Origin: RSA11 sp965652565
GTDB taxonomy: Bacteria; Actinomycetota; Thermoleophilia; Solirubrobacterales; 70-9
Direction: 5' to 3'
DNA length: 15,228 nt
Assembly (NCBI GenBank): GCA_965652565.1
Contig: CBFGWL010000070.1
Location: 1 to 15,228, forward strand
The notes under the pieces are model-generated. The model was given only the letters and a program-made list of their open reading frames with translations, had not been told where the DNA came from and did not search any database. Shown here piece by piece: positions 1 to 7,707 of this stretch. Position 1 is the first letter of the stretch. Every line of letters begins with the position of its first letter. The position numbers and the translations under genes are program-made.

Positions 1-441
1 CGCTGCGGGAACATCGGCTGCCTGGAGGCGGTCGCCGGGGGGCGGGCGCTGGCGAGCCGTCTGAACGACGCCGGCCTCAAGGCGTCGCACTCGCGTGATG
101 TGGTCCGGCTGGTGCGGGCCAGCGAGCCGATGGCCGTGCGCGTCGTGCGCGAGGCCGGCCGGTCGCTCGGCGAGGTGCTCTCGGCCGCCGTCAACTTCTT
201 CAACCCCTCGGTCGTCGTCATCGGCGGCGACATGGCCGAGGTCCACGAGCAGCTGCTCGCGGGCGTGCGCGAGGTCACCTTCCGCCGCTCGCTGCCGCTC
301 GCCACGCGCGACCTCTCCACCGTGCCCTCCAAGCTCGGCGACCGCGCCGGCGTGATCGGGGCGGGCGTGATGGTGATCGAGCACATCCTCGACCCCGAGG
401 TCATCGACCACGCGGTGTCCGAGGGCGTCCCGGTCTCGTAG
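1..441 (+). CDS. ROK family sugar kinase / transcriptional regulator, C-terminal part (5' end outside window)
   Basis: The reading frame is open from base 1 and ends at TAG 439-441, leaving about 146 residues of C-terminal sequence. The first residues visible, RCGNIGCLEA, fit the cysteine-rich zinc-binding signature of ROK proteins (CxCGxxGCxE), so roughly the second half of a ROK protein is present. Near window residue 70, NPSVVVIGGDMAE is the family's typical C-terminal strand-turn that closes the sugar/ATP-binding fold. ROK proteins are either glucokinase-like kinases or NagC/XylR-type repressors with an N-terminal helix-turn-helix. The N-terminus is missing, so these cannot be told apart. 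The gene converges on the eboF-like gene, and palindromic repeats lie between them. Family assignment is firm; substrate is unknown. Confidence 0.88.
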   Translation, partial: RCGNIGCLEAVAGGRALASRLNDAGLKASHSRDVVRLVRASEPMAVRVVREAGRSLGEVLSAAVNFFNPSVVVIGGDMAEVHEQLLAGVREVTFRRSLPLATRDLSTVPSKLGDRAGVIGAGVMVIEHILDPEVIDHAVSEGVPVS

Positions 442-490
442 GCGGCGCGGTTCTCTGAACGACTTGCGCCGGTCGGCGCGCGTGCGTGGA

Positions 491-626
491 TCGCGAACTC
501 GCGGGCCCCGGCCCGCGCGAGATCGCAGTTACGACGATGGGATCAACGCAAGTGCGAACTCGCGGCGGGGTCGTTCACGAGATCGCGATTGCGCTGATGG
601 GGTCGTCGTAACTGCGCATTCGCGAG
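491..626. repeat. Tandem palindromic repeats between convergent genes
   Basis: The 198-bp gap between two gene 3' ends holds two copies of a dyad about 60 bp apart. GCGAACTCGCG occurs at 493-503 and 554-564, and its partner CGAGATCGC occurs at 518-526 and 578-586. The first copy can fold as GCGA-CTCGCG-GGCC against GGCC-CGCGAG-TCGC. In addition, GCAGTTACGACGA (525-537) is repeated in inverted orientation as TCGTCGTAACTGC (603-615). No reading frame here looks coding. The position suggests a bidirectional terminator or mRNA 3'-end barrier, but there is no T-run, so the role is inferred only. Confidence 0.7.
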
Positions 627-639
627 GCCGCGCCCGGCG

Positions 640-2025
640 CTACGCCTTCTGGACCGCCGCGCCCGCGCCGCTCAGCTCGAGCATCACGTCCGCGACCTCC
701 GTCGCCGCGATGCGGTCGCGCGCGACGCTCGTGTCCGAGCAGATGAAGACCGGCGCGTCCTCCGCGGTCTCGGGCAGGCGGCCGTGTGAGCCGCTGACCG
801 GACTCGGGTCGAGCGGGACGACGTCGAGCTTGTAGCGGAAGCCTGTGAACTTGCGAGCGAGCGCCAGCCCCGCGCGCAGCTTGACGAAGCGGTCTTCCGG
901 GTCCATGAAGAGCTCGGCCGGGTCGTAGCCGGGCTTGCGGTGGATCTCGACGAGCTTGGCGAAGTCGGGCGCCCGCTCGTCGTCGAGCCAGTAGTAGTAG
1001 GTGAACCACGCCTGCGGCTCGGCGATCGCGACGAGCTCGCCCGACCGCGGATGATCGAGGCCCGCCTCGCGCTTGCCCTCCTCGTCGAGCACGCGTTCGA
1101 CGCCGGGCAGCCCCTCGACGAGCTCGCGCACGCGCGGGATCTCGTCGGGCTCGCGCACATACAAGTGGGCGATCTGGTGGTCCGACACCGCGAACGCGCG
1201 CGACGTCCACGGGTCGAGGTACTCCATGCCCGCCTGCGTGTAGACGTTGAGCAGCCCCTCGGCGCGCAGCTTGCGGTTGATGTCGATCGGCTGCGACGCC
1301 GGCGTGATCCCGTACTCGGAGAGGACGATCACGGTGTGGCCGCCCGCGCGGGCGTGCTCGATCAGATCGCCGAGTACCTCGTCGAGCTCACGCGCCGCGC
1401 GCGCCGACTCGGGCGCCTCGGGGCCGAAGCGCTGGTGGTCGTAGTCGAGGTGCGGCAGATAGCAGAGCAGCAGATCCAGCTGCTCCTCGTCGAGCAGCTT
1501 GCGCGTCGCCCCCGCGATCCAGCGCGACGACGTGATGTTCGCGTTCGCCCCCCAGTACGTAAAGAGCGGGAAGTCGCCGAGCTCGCCGACCAGCCGGTCG
1601 TGCAGCTCGGGCGGGTACGTGTAGCAGTCGGGGTCCTTGCGCCCGTCGGCGTGGTAGATCGGCCGCGGCGTGACCACGAAGTCCGTGGTCATCCCCATCG
1701 CGTACCACCAGCACACGTTGGCGGCCCGATAGCCCGGATTGACCTCACGGGCGCGCTCCCACACCTTCGGTCCGCCGACCAGGCGGTTGTGCTGGCGCCA
1801 GAGGAACACCTCGCCGAGCTCGCGGAAGTACCAGCCGTTCCCGACGATCCCGTGCCCGGAGGGCTCGAGGCCCGTGGTGAACGTCGCCTGCACCGAGCAG
1901 GTGACGGCGGGCAGCACCGGATCGAGCCGCGCCTGGAACCCGTCGCTCGCCAGCGCGCGCGTGCGCGGCATGTGCTCGAGGGCCCTGGGCGTGAGCCCGA
2001 CCGCGTCGACGACCAGCAGCGTCAT
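640..2025 (-). CDS. eboF: EboF-like alkaline phosphatase / nucleotide pyrophosphatase superfamily protein
   Basis: A 461-residue cytoplasmic protein and the last gene of the operon. Its fold is that of type I phosphodiesterases/nucleotide pyrophosphatases: an N-terminal metal aspartate (D7 in VVDAVGL), a candidate nucleophile T42 in PAVTCS, GHGIVGNGW at 58-66, D194 in LDYDHQRFGP, the SEYG segment at 236-239, SDH at 281-283 and H414 in SGSHG. Such enzymes cleave phosphate mono- or diesters using two metals. Two positions differ from the classical set: SEY stands where SDH is usual, and Q198 appears to align with a metal histidine. The ATG at 2025 overlaps the eboE stop (ATGA), implying translational coupling. 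The longer frame upstream is only the eboE region read out of frame. Family and cluster context support EboF; the substrate is unknown, possibly a phosphorylated cyclitol or prenyl product. Confidence 0.88.
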   Translation of the reverse strand: MTLLVVDAVGLTPRALEHMPRTRALASDGFQARLDPVLPAVTCSVQATFTTGLEPSGHGIVGNGWYFRELGEVFLWRQHNRLVGGPKVWERAREVNPGYRAANVCWWYAMGMTTDFVVTPRPIYHADGRKDPDCYTYPPELHDRLVGELGDFPLFTYWGANANITSSRWIAGATRKLLDEEQLDLLLCYLPHLDYDHQRFGPEAPESARAARELDEVLGDLIEHARAGGHTVIVLSEYGITPASQPIDINRKLRAEGLLNVYTQAGMEYLDPWTSRAFAVSDHQIAHLYVREPDEIPRVRELVEGLPGVERVLDEEGKREAGLDHPRSGELVAIAEPQAWFTYYYWLDDERAPDFAKLVEIHRKPGYDPAELFMDPEDRFVKLRAGLALARKFTGFRYKLDVVPLDPSPVSGSHGRLPETAEDAPVFICSDTSVARDRIAATEVADVMLELSGAGAAVQKA

Positions 2026-3161
2026 GCGACCACCGTCGCCCCGTGGTCGAGGAACCGCTGCCGGGTCCAGTCGAGCTCGCGCGCGATCCCCTCGACGAGG
2101 TCCTCCTCCCCAGCGTCCGTGCCCGGCATCACGTTCCAGGTGTAGGTCTCGACCTCGAAATGCCTGGTCGCGGGCGCGCCCGCGGGCTCGATCAGCTGCG
2201 CGAGCGTGCGCTCGAGCTCGGCCTGCGTCGTGTGCTCCGCGTCGTTCACCGGCACGTGGAAGTGCACGCGCCACTCGCGTTCGCCGGGCAGCCCGCCGGC
2301 GAGCGCGTCGGGCAGATCGTCGGCGCCCTCGACGTGCTCGTTGACCCGCTCGCGCACCTGGTGCATGAAGCGCGGCTCGTCGAAGTGGCGCAGCAGCTCC
2401 TGCCCCGCGGCCGAGCCGGGCTCGTCCACGCGGAGCGCGCTCGAGACCTGCGCCTTCACGACCGGCACGCCGGTGTCGGCGAGCAGCTTCAACGCCTCCT
2501 CGGGCTCCTCGAACTGCACGGCCAGATGACAGGCGTCCAAACAGATCCCGATCCACTCCGGCGCGAGCTCGGCGAGGAACTCGGCCGCCTGGCGCACCGT
2601 CTCGATGGTGCACCCCGGCTCGGGCTCGAGCGCCAGCCGGATGCGCCGGCCGCTGCGCGCGTGCAGGCGCTCCAGCTCGGTGGCGACGCAGGCGAGCGCG
2701 GTGCGCGCCGCGTCCTGTGCGCCGTCGCTCCACTCCTCGCGCCAGCCCAGTGGCAGCGTCGAGATCGAGCCCTCCTCGACGTCGTCGGGCATGATCCGGT
2801 CGAGCATCTGCACGAGCCCGAGCGTGTAGTAGCGGCGCCGCGGGTCCGCCCACGACGGCCGGTACACCCCCAGCTTCACCACCGGCGCCTGGAACGCCCG
2901 ATACGGAAAGCCGTTCAGCGTGACGACCTCGAGCTTCAGGCGGCGCAGCGCCTCGCGCAGGCGCTCGGCCGAGCTCGGCTCGTCCACGGCGAGGTGCGAG
3001 AGCCACAGCCCCACGCCGAGCGTCTCGGCGCCGAGCCGCTCGCGCACCGCGCCCGCGTAGCGCTCGAGCTGGTCGATGATCCCATCGACGTCCTCCGCCG
3101 GATGCACGTTCGAGCAGTAGGCGAGGTGGAGCGTCCCCCCGCCGGGGTGGCGAAACCGCAT
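2022..3161 (-). CDS. eboE: EboE-like metabolite traffic protein, xylose isomerase-like TIM barrel
   Basis: 379 residues, soluble. It starts with a glycine-rich strand and LAYCSNVHP (13-21), a hallmark of EboE proteins, then follows the xylose isomerase/AP endonuclease-type TIM-barrel pattern. Candidate metal ligands are E179 in LALEPEPG, D209 and H212 in CLDACH, H300/H302 in WRVHFHVP, and E338 in EVETYTW near the end. Enzymes of this fold usually isomerise or epimerise sugars or cleave cyclitol derivatives through a divalent metal; no reaction can be named for this one. The ATG at 3161 lies 9 bp after the eboB stop, and that stop (TAG) leads into the weak ribosome site TAGGGA. The gene overlaps eboF by 4 bp. 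It is a distant paralogue in fold of the TIM-barrel gene at 4785-5642. Confidence 0.9.
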   Translation of the reverse strand: MRFRHPGGGTLHLAYCSNVHPAEDVDGIIDQLERYAGAVRERLGAETLGVGLWLSHLAVDEPSSAERLREALRRLKLEVVTLNGFPYRAFQAPVVKLGVYRPSWADPRRRYYTLGLVQMLDRIMPDDVEEGSISTLPLGWREEWSDGAQDAARTALACVATELERLHARSGRRIRLALEPEPGCTIETVRQAAEFLAELAPEWIGICLDACHLAVQFEEPEEALKLLADTGVPVVKAQVSSALRVDEPGSAAGQELLRHFDEPRFMHQVRERVNEHVEGADDLPDALAGGLPGEREWRVHFHVPVNDAEHTTQAELERTLAQLIEPAGAPATRHFEVETYTWNVMPGTDAGEEDLVEGIARELDWTRQRFLDHGATVVA

Positions 3162-3170
3162 CCGCGTTCC

Positions 3171-4031
3171 CTAACGCTCGCCACGCAACAGCGTGTTCCC
3201 CTCGTAGGTCGCCGCCATGTCGCGCTCGCCGAGCTCGTCGAGGATCAGCCGGCCGCTCTGGCCGAAGAACTCAACCGGGTTCTGCCAGACGACCTTGTCG
3301 ACGTCCTCCTCGCTGAACCCGGCCGCGAGCATCGCGTCGACCGTCTTGCGGGTCTTGAGGGGATCGGACACGCCCCAGTCGCACGCCGAGTTGATGATCA
3401 TCCGCTCGGTCCCGTGCTCCTCGAGGATCCGCACCATGCGGTGCTCGTCCATCTTCGTGTTCGGGTAGATCGAGAAACCGGCCCAGCAGCCCGACTCCTT
3501 CACCTCGGCCACCGTGAGCTCGTTGTTGTGATCGATGATCACCCGCTCGGGCGGCAGCGACGAGGCCTCGACGAGCTCGAGCGTGCGGCGCGTACCCGCG
3601 GCCTTGTCGCGGTGCGGGGTGTGCACCAACACGGGCAGCTCGTGCTCCGCGGCGAGCTCGAGCTGGGCGACGAGCGCCTCCTCCTCGGCCTTGGTCATCG
3701 CGTCGAAGCCGATCTCGCCGACGGCCACCACCCCGTCCTTCGCCAGGAAGCGCGGCAGGATCTCGAGCACGCCCTCGCGCAGCTCGTCGTCGTTCGCCTC
3801 CTTGGGGTTGAGCCCGATCGTGCAGTGGTGGCGGATGCCGAACTGCGAGGCGCGGAACCGCTCCCAGCCGAGCAGCGAGTTGAAGTAGTCGACGAAGGAG
3901 CCGACGTAGGTGCGGGGCTGCCCGAGCCAGAAGGCCGGCTCGACCAACGCCTTCACCCCCGAAGCGGCCATGGCCTCGTAGTCGTCGGTGGTCCGCGACG
4001 TCATGTGCGCGTGTGGCTCGAAGATCCTCAT
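3171..4031 (-). CDS. eboB: EboB-like TatD family metal-dependent hydrolase
   Basis: 286 residues, the usual length for TatD-like amidohydrolase-fold enzymes. Metal-site residues are easy to see in order: H7 and H9 (EPHAHM), E106 (VGEIGFD), H137 (LVHTPH), H168 (IIDHNN) and D218 (SACDWG). Classical TatD proteins are DNases/phosphoesterases, but the close match to the EboB subtype and the operon position point to a small-molecule role. A strong ribosome site (AGGAGG) sits just before the ATG at 4031. The gap from the eboA stop is 16 bp, the widest in the operon, so translation may start independently here. No signal peptide. Fold and metal site are secure; the substrate is not known. Confidence 0.9.
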   Translation of the reverse strand: MRIFEPHAHMTSRTTDDYEAMAASGVKALVEPAFWLGQPRTYVGSFVDYFNSLLGWERFRASQFGIRHHCTIGLNPKEANDDELREGVLEILPRFLAKDGVVAVGEIGFDAMTKAEEEALVAQLELAAEHELPVLVHTPHRDKAAGTRRTLELVEASSLPPERVIIDHNNELTVAEVKESGCWAGFSIYPNTKMDEHRMVRILEEHGTERMIINSACDWGVSDPLKTRKTVDAMLAAGFSEEDVDKVVWQNPVEFFGQSGRLILDELGERDMAATYEGNTLLRGER

Positions 4032-4047
4032 CTTGGTGCTCCTCCTG

Positions 4048-4788
4048 TCAGTGTGGCTGGGCGCCCTTGCGTTTCGCGAGCGCGCGTTCGGCCGCCGCGC
4101 GCCGGTCCTCGTAGGGGCTGTCTAGCTCCGCCTCGATGGCACGCAGCTCATCGGCAGGCGGATGAAGCTCGATCACGGGCCAGACCTCCGCGGCGATATC
4201 GCGGCCCGCTGCGATGCGCTCATGGACGAGCGCTGCCAGCATGCGCGACGCGTTCGGCGTGACGCGCTCCGGCACCCCATGCAGCGGCGTGATCGGAACC
4301 TCGGTGAACACGCACTTGAGCAGCGCGTGGTCGTAGGCCTCGTCCGGCATATATCTAGTGGCGTACGGCCCGAGCGCCGCCGCGATCAGGCGCGTGTCGT
4401 TCGAGCGCACCGCATCGTCGGCGAACTTCAGGCCGCGATCCCCGATCGGGAGGTACGGCAGCGCGCGCAGGATGCCGCGCCGCTCGGCCGTATCCCCGAA
4501 CCGGTAGAGCTCGGGAAGCTGTTCCTCGGCGTGGTCGCCCGCCGCGACGAGCATGAGCACGCGCCCGGCGTCGTCGATCGTCCAGGCGTGCACGTCCTCG
4601 GCCGAGTCGTCCGGATCGAGCGTGTCGCGCCCGAGCTTGCGCCCGGCGGCGGGGAAGTGACGGATCAGCTCGTTGGCGTCGTCGGCGATGCGCCCGCAGA
4701 CCTCATCGAGCCAGGCGAGCGCCTCGGCGTCCACGCGCTGGGCGAGCGCGTTGCGAACCTCGGCGGAATCGAGCGGCAGATCACTCAT
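4048..4788 (-). CDS. eboA: EboA domain-containing protein
   Basis: 246 residues, mostly helical, without membrane segments or a signal peptide. Recognised from three EboA-type stretches: LYRFGDTAERRGILRAL (94-110), NDTRLIAAALGPYA (130-143) and HALLKCVFTEVPI (154-166). The repeated helical pattern resembles an alpha-solenoid or HEAT-like scaffold, but that is an impression. No biochemical function is established for EboA; in cyanobacteria the ebo genes are known to be needed for moving the scytonemin monomer out of the cytoplasm. The ATG at 4788 overlaps the stop of the upstream TIM-barrel gene (ATGA) and is preceded by GGAGG at 7 bp. The C-terminus is a charged R/K/A-rich tail. Confidence 0.88.
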   Translation of the reverse strand: MSDLPLDSAEVRNALAQRVDAEALAWLDEVCGRIADDANELIRHFPAAGRKLGRDTLDPDDSAEDVHAWTIDDAGRVLMLVAAGDHAEEQLPELYRFGDTAERRGILRALPYLPIGDRGLKFADDAVRSNDTRLIAAALGPYATRYMPDEAYDHALLKCVFTEVPITPLHGVPERVTPNASRMLAALVHERIAAGRDIAAEVWPVIELHPPADELRAIEAELDSPYEDRRAAAERALAKRKGAQPH

Positions 4789-5642
4789 GCGCGTACCTCC
4801 TTCTCGGCGGGGGATGCCTCAGCGGCGCGCAGCGCGGCGAGCGACTCGGGGACGAGCCGGTGCGCCTCGTGCGCGTGGCGGGAGAGCTCAACGGCCACCA
4901 TGCCCTGATAATCACCAGCGGCGAGCGCGCCAAGCGCCGCTTCCAGGTCGAGCTCGCCCTCGCCGAACGGCAGGTGCTCGTGCACGCCGCGGGGCATGTC
5001 GTCGGCGTGGACGTGCGCGAGGCGCGCGCCGGCGCGGCGCACGCACGCGTCGACCGGCTCGTCCTCCAGGCACACGCAGTGGCCGAGGTCGAGTGTGATC
5101 GCAAGGCGGTCGGGGTTGCCGAGCTCGTCCGCGAGGCGCTCGTAGTCGGCGAGGCGCTCAACGAGCATCCCGGGCTCGGGCTCGAACCCGAGCGTCACGT
5201 CCTTCACTTCGGCGTACTCCAGCACTTCCTCACAACCATGACGAAGACGCCGCCAGGCCGTCTCCTCGTCGTCGCCCTCCTGCAGGGCGCCCGACCAGAG
5301 CGATACCACGGGCGCGCCGACGAGCGCCGCCACGTCGATCGCGCGGCGCAGAAGCTCGATGCGGCGGGCGCTCTCCGCGCTCACCAGGCTCGGGTAGTGC
5401 TTGCGGCGCGGATCCAGCACGAAGCGCCCGCCGGTCTCGATCACACACGAGAGCCCGTGGCGCTCGAGCTCCTCGCGCAGCGCCGCGGCGCGCGCTTCGA
5501 GGCCGGGCGCGAAGGCGTCGAAGTGCACGTGGTCGAGCGTGAGCGCCACCCCGTCGTAGCCGGCATCTGCGAGCAGCGCGAGCGCGTCCTCCAAGCGGTG
5601 GGAGGTGAGCCCGTTCGTGACGTAGCCGTAGCGCATGCTCAC
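4785..5642 (-). CDS. Sugar phosphate isomerase/epimerase-type TIM-barrel protein
   Basis: 285 residues, a single xylose isomerase-like TIM barrel. Likely metal ligands: E154 in GFEPEPGM, D185 and H188 in ITLDLGHC, H210/H212 in LAHVHADDM, and E252 in VAVELSRH. This set of Glu-Asp-His-Glu residues is typical of sugar or cyclitol epimerases, isomerases and dehydratases. The start chosen is GTG at 5642: it overlaps the eboC stop as GTGA and lies 8 bp after AGGAGG. An in-frame ATG at 5636 would be only two codons later and is 14 bp from that site. The gene overlaps eboA by 4 bp. It is an additional TIM-barrel enzyme beyond the EboE found in all ebo clusters, and may act on the product of the inositol phosphate synthase. 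The substrate is unknown. Confidence 0.85.
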   Translation of the reverse strand: MSMRYGYVTNGLTSHRLEDALALLADAGYDGVALTLDHVHFDAFAPGLEARAAALREELERHGLSCVIETGGRFVLDPRRKHYPSLVSAESARRIELLRRAIDVAALVGAPVVSLWSGALQEGDDEETAWRRLRHGCEEVLEYAEVKDVTLGFEPEPGMLVERLADYERLADELGNPDRLAITLDLGHCVCLEDEPVDACVRRAGARLAHVHADDMPRGVHEHLPFGEGELDLEAALGALAAGDYQGMVAVELSRHAHEAHRLVPESLAALRAAEASPAEKEVRA

Positions 5643-6523
5643 GTCACGGCCCTCCTGCGGGCGAGCGACTTGGCGAGCGGCCACAGCGAGGCGACGCCCG
5701 CCGCGGCGGCGACCGCGCCCGACCCGGCGAGCAGGCCGCCTTCGAGCGGCATGAGCCCCATGATCCCCGCGCCCACGGCACGCTTCACGCGGCCCGGCGA
5801 GGGATCGCGCGCGGCGTCGGCCTGCGCCGAGCCGACGCTCGATGCGTACGCGGCGAGCAGGCCGGCCCCGGCGATGCGCCCGAGCGCCGAGCGCGAGCGC
5901 GCGCCGATCGCCGCCGCGGCCCCAGCCGTGATCGCGGCCGTCGCGGCCAGCGCGGCGCGGCCCACGCGCGGGCTCGCGCCGTGGACCTCGTGGCGGGACA
6001 GCGCGGTCACGTTCACTGTGTGCGCGCCCACCACAGCCGCCTGCGGCAGCGCGGCGCGGGCACGGTGCGGCCCGGCGCCGAGGAGCACGTCGAGCGAGCG
6101 GCACGCCGCCATCCCAACGGGGCCGGCGGGCGTGGGCTTGAGCGCGAGGTCGTAAGCCCACACCGCGCCCGCGAGCGGCAGCGCGACCGCGAGCGCGCGC
6201 GGGCCGTCGGCCGCGACGGCCGTCGCGGTCCCGGCCGCCGTGAGCGCGCCCGCCAGGCCGAGCGCGAAGGCCGGCGAGACCCGGCCCGAGGGGATCGGGC
6301 GCTCCGGCCGCTCCTCAGCGTCGAGCTCGCGGTCGGCGTAATCGTTGAGCGCCATGCCCGCCAGATACAGGCAGGCCGACGCGGTGCTCAGCCCGAGCGC
6401 GCGGGGCAGATCGGCGGGCGAGCGCAGCTGCCCGGAGGCGGCGGCGCCCACGAGCGCGTCCCCCGGCGCGCTGAGGACCGCAGGGAGCCGAACGAGCTCG
6501 GCGACATCCCGCGCTGCGGGCAT
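5639..6523 (-). CDS. eboC: UbiA-type prenyltransferase (EboC-like)
   Basis: 294 residues, with many alanine/leucine/glycine-rich membrane segments (for example about 43-60, 84-105, 108-126, 186-206, 212-230 and 262-285). The first prenyl-diphosphate/Mg motif is NDYADRELD (60-68), followed by RPERPIPSGR, typical of UbiA proteins. A second DxxxD lies at 236-240 (DAARD), before PSPGRVKRAVGAG. UbiA enzymes transfer an isoprenyl chain from its diphosphate to an acceptor at the membrane. ispH and a cyclitol-phosphate-forming enzyme are upstream in the same operon, so both donor supply and a possible acceptor are encoded nearby. The ATG at 6523 is 2 bp after the previous stop, without a clear ribosome site, which fits coupled re-initiation. 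Acceptor and chain length are unknown. Confidence 0.88.
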   Translation of the reverse strand: MPAARDVAELVRLPAVLSAPGDALVGAAASGQLRSPADLPRALGLSTASACLYLAGMALNDYADRELDAEERPERPIPSGRVSPAFALGLAGALTAAGTATAVAADGPRALAVALPLAGAVWAYDLALKPTPAGPVGMAACRSLDVLLGAGPHRARAALPQAAVVGAHTVNVTALSRHEVHGASPRVGRAALAATAAITAGAAAAIGARSRSALGRIAGAGLLAAYASSVGSAQADAARDPSPGRVKRAVGAGIMGLMPLEGGLLAGSGAVAAAAGVASLWPLAKSLARRRAVT

Positions 6524-6525
6524 CG

Positions 6526-7707
6526 CTAGACCGAAACCGGCTCGGCCACCCAGCTTCGCAGCATCTCGTACTGACGGTGCAGCGCGTGCTCGTCGGTCCC
6601 CGCCGGATCCTTGAAGAAGAACGCGAGCGGGACGATCAACCCCGCCTCCCCGCGACGCAGGGCGAGCGCGCCCAAGCGTGCGAGGTCGACCAGAAGCGGC
6701 GCCGCCAGCGCGGAGTCGCAGCCCTCCCAGATGAACTGCATGCGCATCCGGGTGCCGAGGAAACTCTCGAACGTGATGTGGTCCCAAGCCGTCTTCCACT
6801 CGCCCATGTCGCGCACCTGCTCGATCCGCACCGGCGCCTCGACCGGGTAGCCGAGGATCTCGTCGAGGCAGCGCCCCTTCGACGCCAGCTTGGAACGCGC
6901 GTTGACCGGGTTGGCGAGCGCTTCGCCGTCGCCCCCGCCCAGGATGTTCATGCCGCTCCACGAGCGCACCCGCATCGCCCGCGCGGAGAACATCGGCGCG
7001 AGCGCCGTCTTGAGCAGGGTCTCGCCGGTCTTGCCGTCGCTGCCGCCGATCGGCACGCCGGTCTCGGCGGCGAGCTGCTCGATGGCCGGCAGGCGGGCGC
7101 CGGTGGACGGTGTGAAGTCGATGAAGGCGCAGCCGGTCTCGATCGCGGCGAGCGCGTAGAGGGAGCTGGGCGGCAGGATCGCGGGCCCGCGGTCGAGCGA
7201 GCTCATCAGCGCCTCGATGTCGTGGTGGGCGTCGTGCGGGTCGACCGGCGGCTCGGTCGAGGAAAGGTTGAGCACGACGACCTCGTCGAGCGAGTGGCGC
7301 TCGCGGAACTCGCGCAGGTGCGCGGCGACGCGCTGCAGCGCGCGGCGCGGCTCCGTGCGGGCGTGGTGCCAGTCGATCCCGGGCCGGATGTTGGCCTCGG
7401 CCGCGGCGAGCTGCTCCCCCACCGCCTCGGGCAGGCCCTGCGGGACGACGCCGCTGTCGACGAGGCGAGCGGCGCGCATCGCGAGGGGAGTCTCGACGAC
7501 GTCGTGGCCGCCGAAGACGAGCTCGTCGAGCTCCGGGAGCTCGGGGTGGGAGAAGTCGGGGTCCGCGGTGACGATGCCGGTCGCCGGAGCGAGGCCCGCG
7601 GCGACGGCGCTGGCGCCGGTGATCGTGGTCGTCGCGACCGAGCCGCGCGCCCCGATCAGCCACACGCCGACGCGGCGCTCACGCTTGCCGTTCTTGGCGG
7701 CGCTCAT
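6526..7707 (-). CDS. ino1: Inositol-3-phosphate synthase (myo-inositol-1-phosphate synthase)
   Basis: 393 residues, the size usual for prokaryotic members. The enzyme converts glucose 6-phosphate to 1D-myo-inositol 3-phosphate with tightly bound NAD. Visible signatures: an N-terminal dinucleotide-binding loop IGARGSVATT (18-27), NLSSTEPP (147-154), GGSDGKTGETLLKT (221-234) with candidate catalytic lysines 226 and 233, SGMNILGGGDG (251-261), and FESFLGTRMRMQF (313-325). Actinobacteria need inositol phosphate for mycothiol and phosphatidylinositol, so a housekeeping role is possible, but this copy is locked into the ebo operon. The ATG at 7707 overlaps the ispH stop (ATGA), with GAGG 8 bp upstream. 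Family assignment is strong. That the product feeds the neighbouring prenyltransferase is inference. Confidence 0.92.
   Translation of the reverse strand: MSAAKNGKRERRVGVWLIGARGSVATTTITGASAVAAGLAPATGIVTADPDFSHPELPELDELVFGGHDVVETPLAMRAARLVDSGVVPQGLPEAVGEQLAAAEANIRPGIDWHHARTEPRRALQRVAAHLREFRERHSLDEVVVLNLSSTEPPVDPHDAHHDIEALMSSLDRGPAILPPSSLYALAAIETGCAFIDFTPSTGARLPAIEQLAAETGVPIGGSDGKTGETLLKTALAPMFSARAMRVRSWSGMNILGGGDGEALANPVNARSKLASKGRCLDEILGYPVEAPVRIEQVRDMGEWKTAWDHITFESFLGTRMRMQFIWEGCDSALAAPLLVDLARLGALALRRGEAGLIVPLAFFFKDPAGTDEHALHRQYEMLRSWVAEPVSV

Noticed and set aside
2026..3006. N-terminal extension of the eboF frame to 788 codons
   Set aside because: The added part is eboE read in another frame, Arg/Ala-rich, and the catalytic fold begins at the methionine at 2025.
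2043..4262. 739-codon + strand frame opposite eboE, eboB and part of eboA
   Set aside because: It lies antisense to confidently identified genes, has an Arg/Leu/His-rich low-complexity product and no ribosome site. It is a by-product of high GC.
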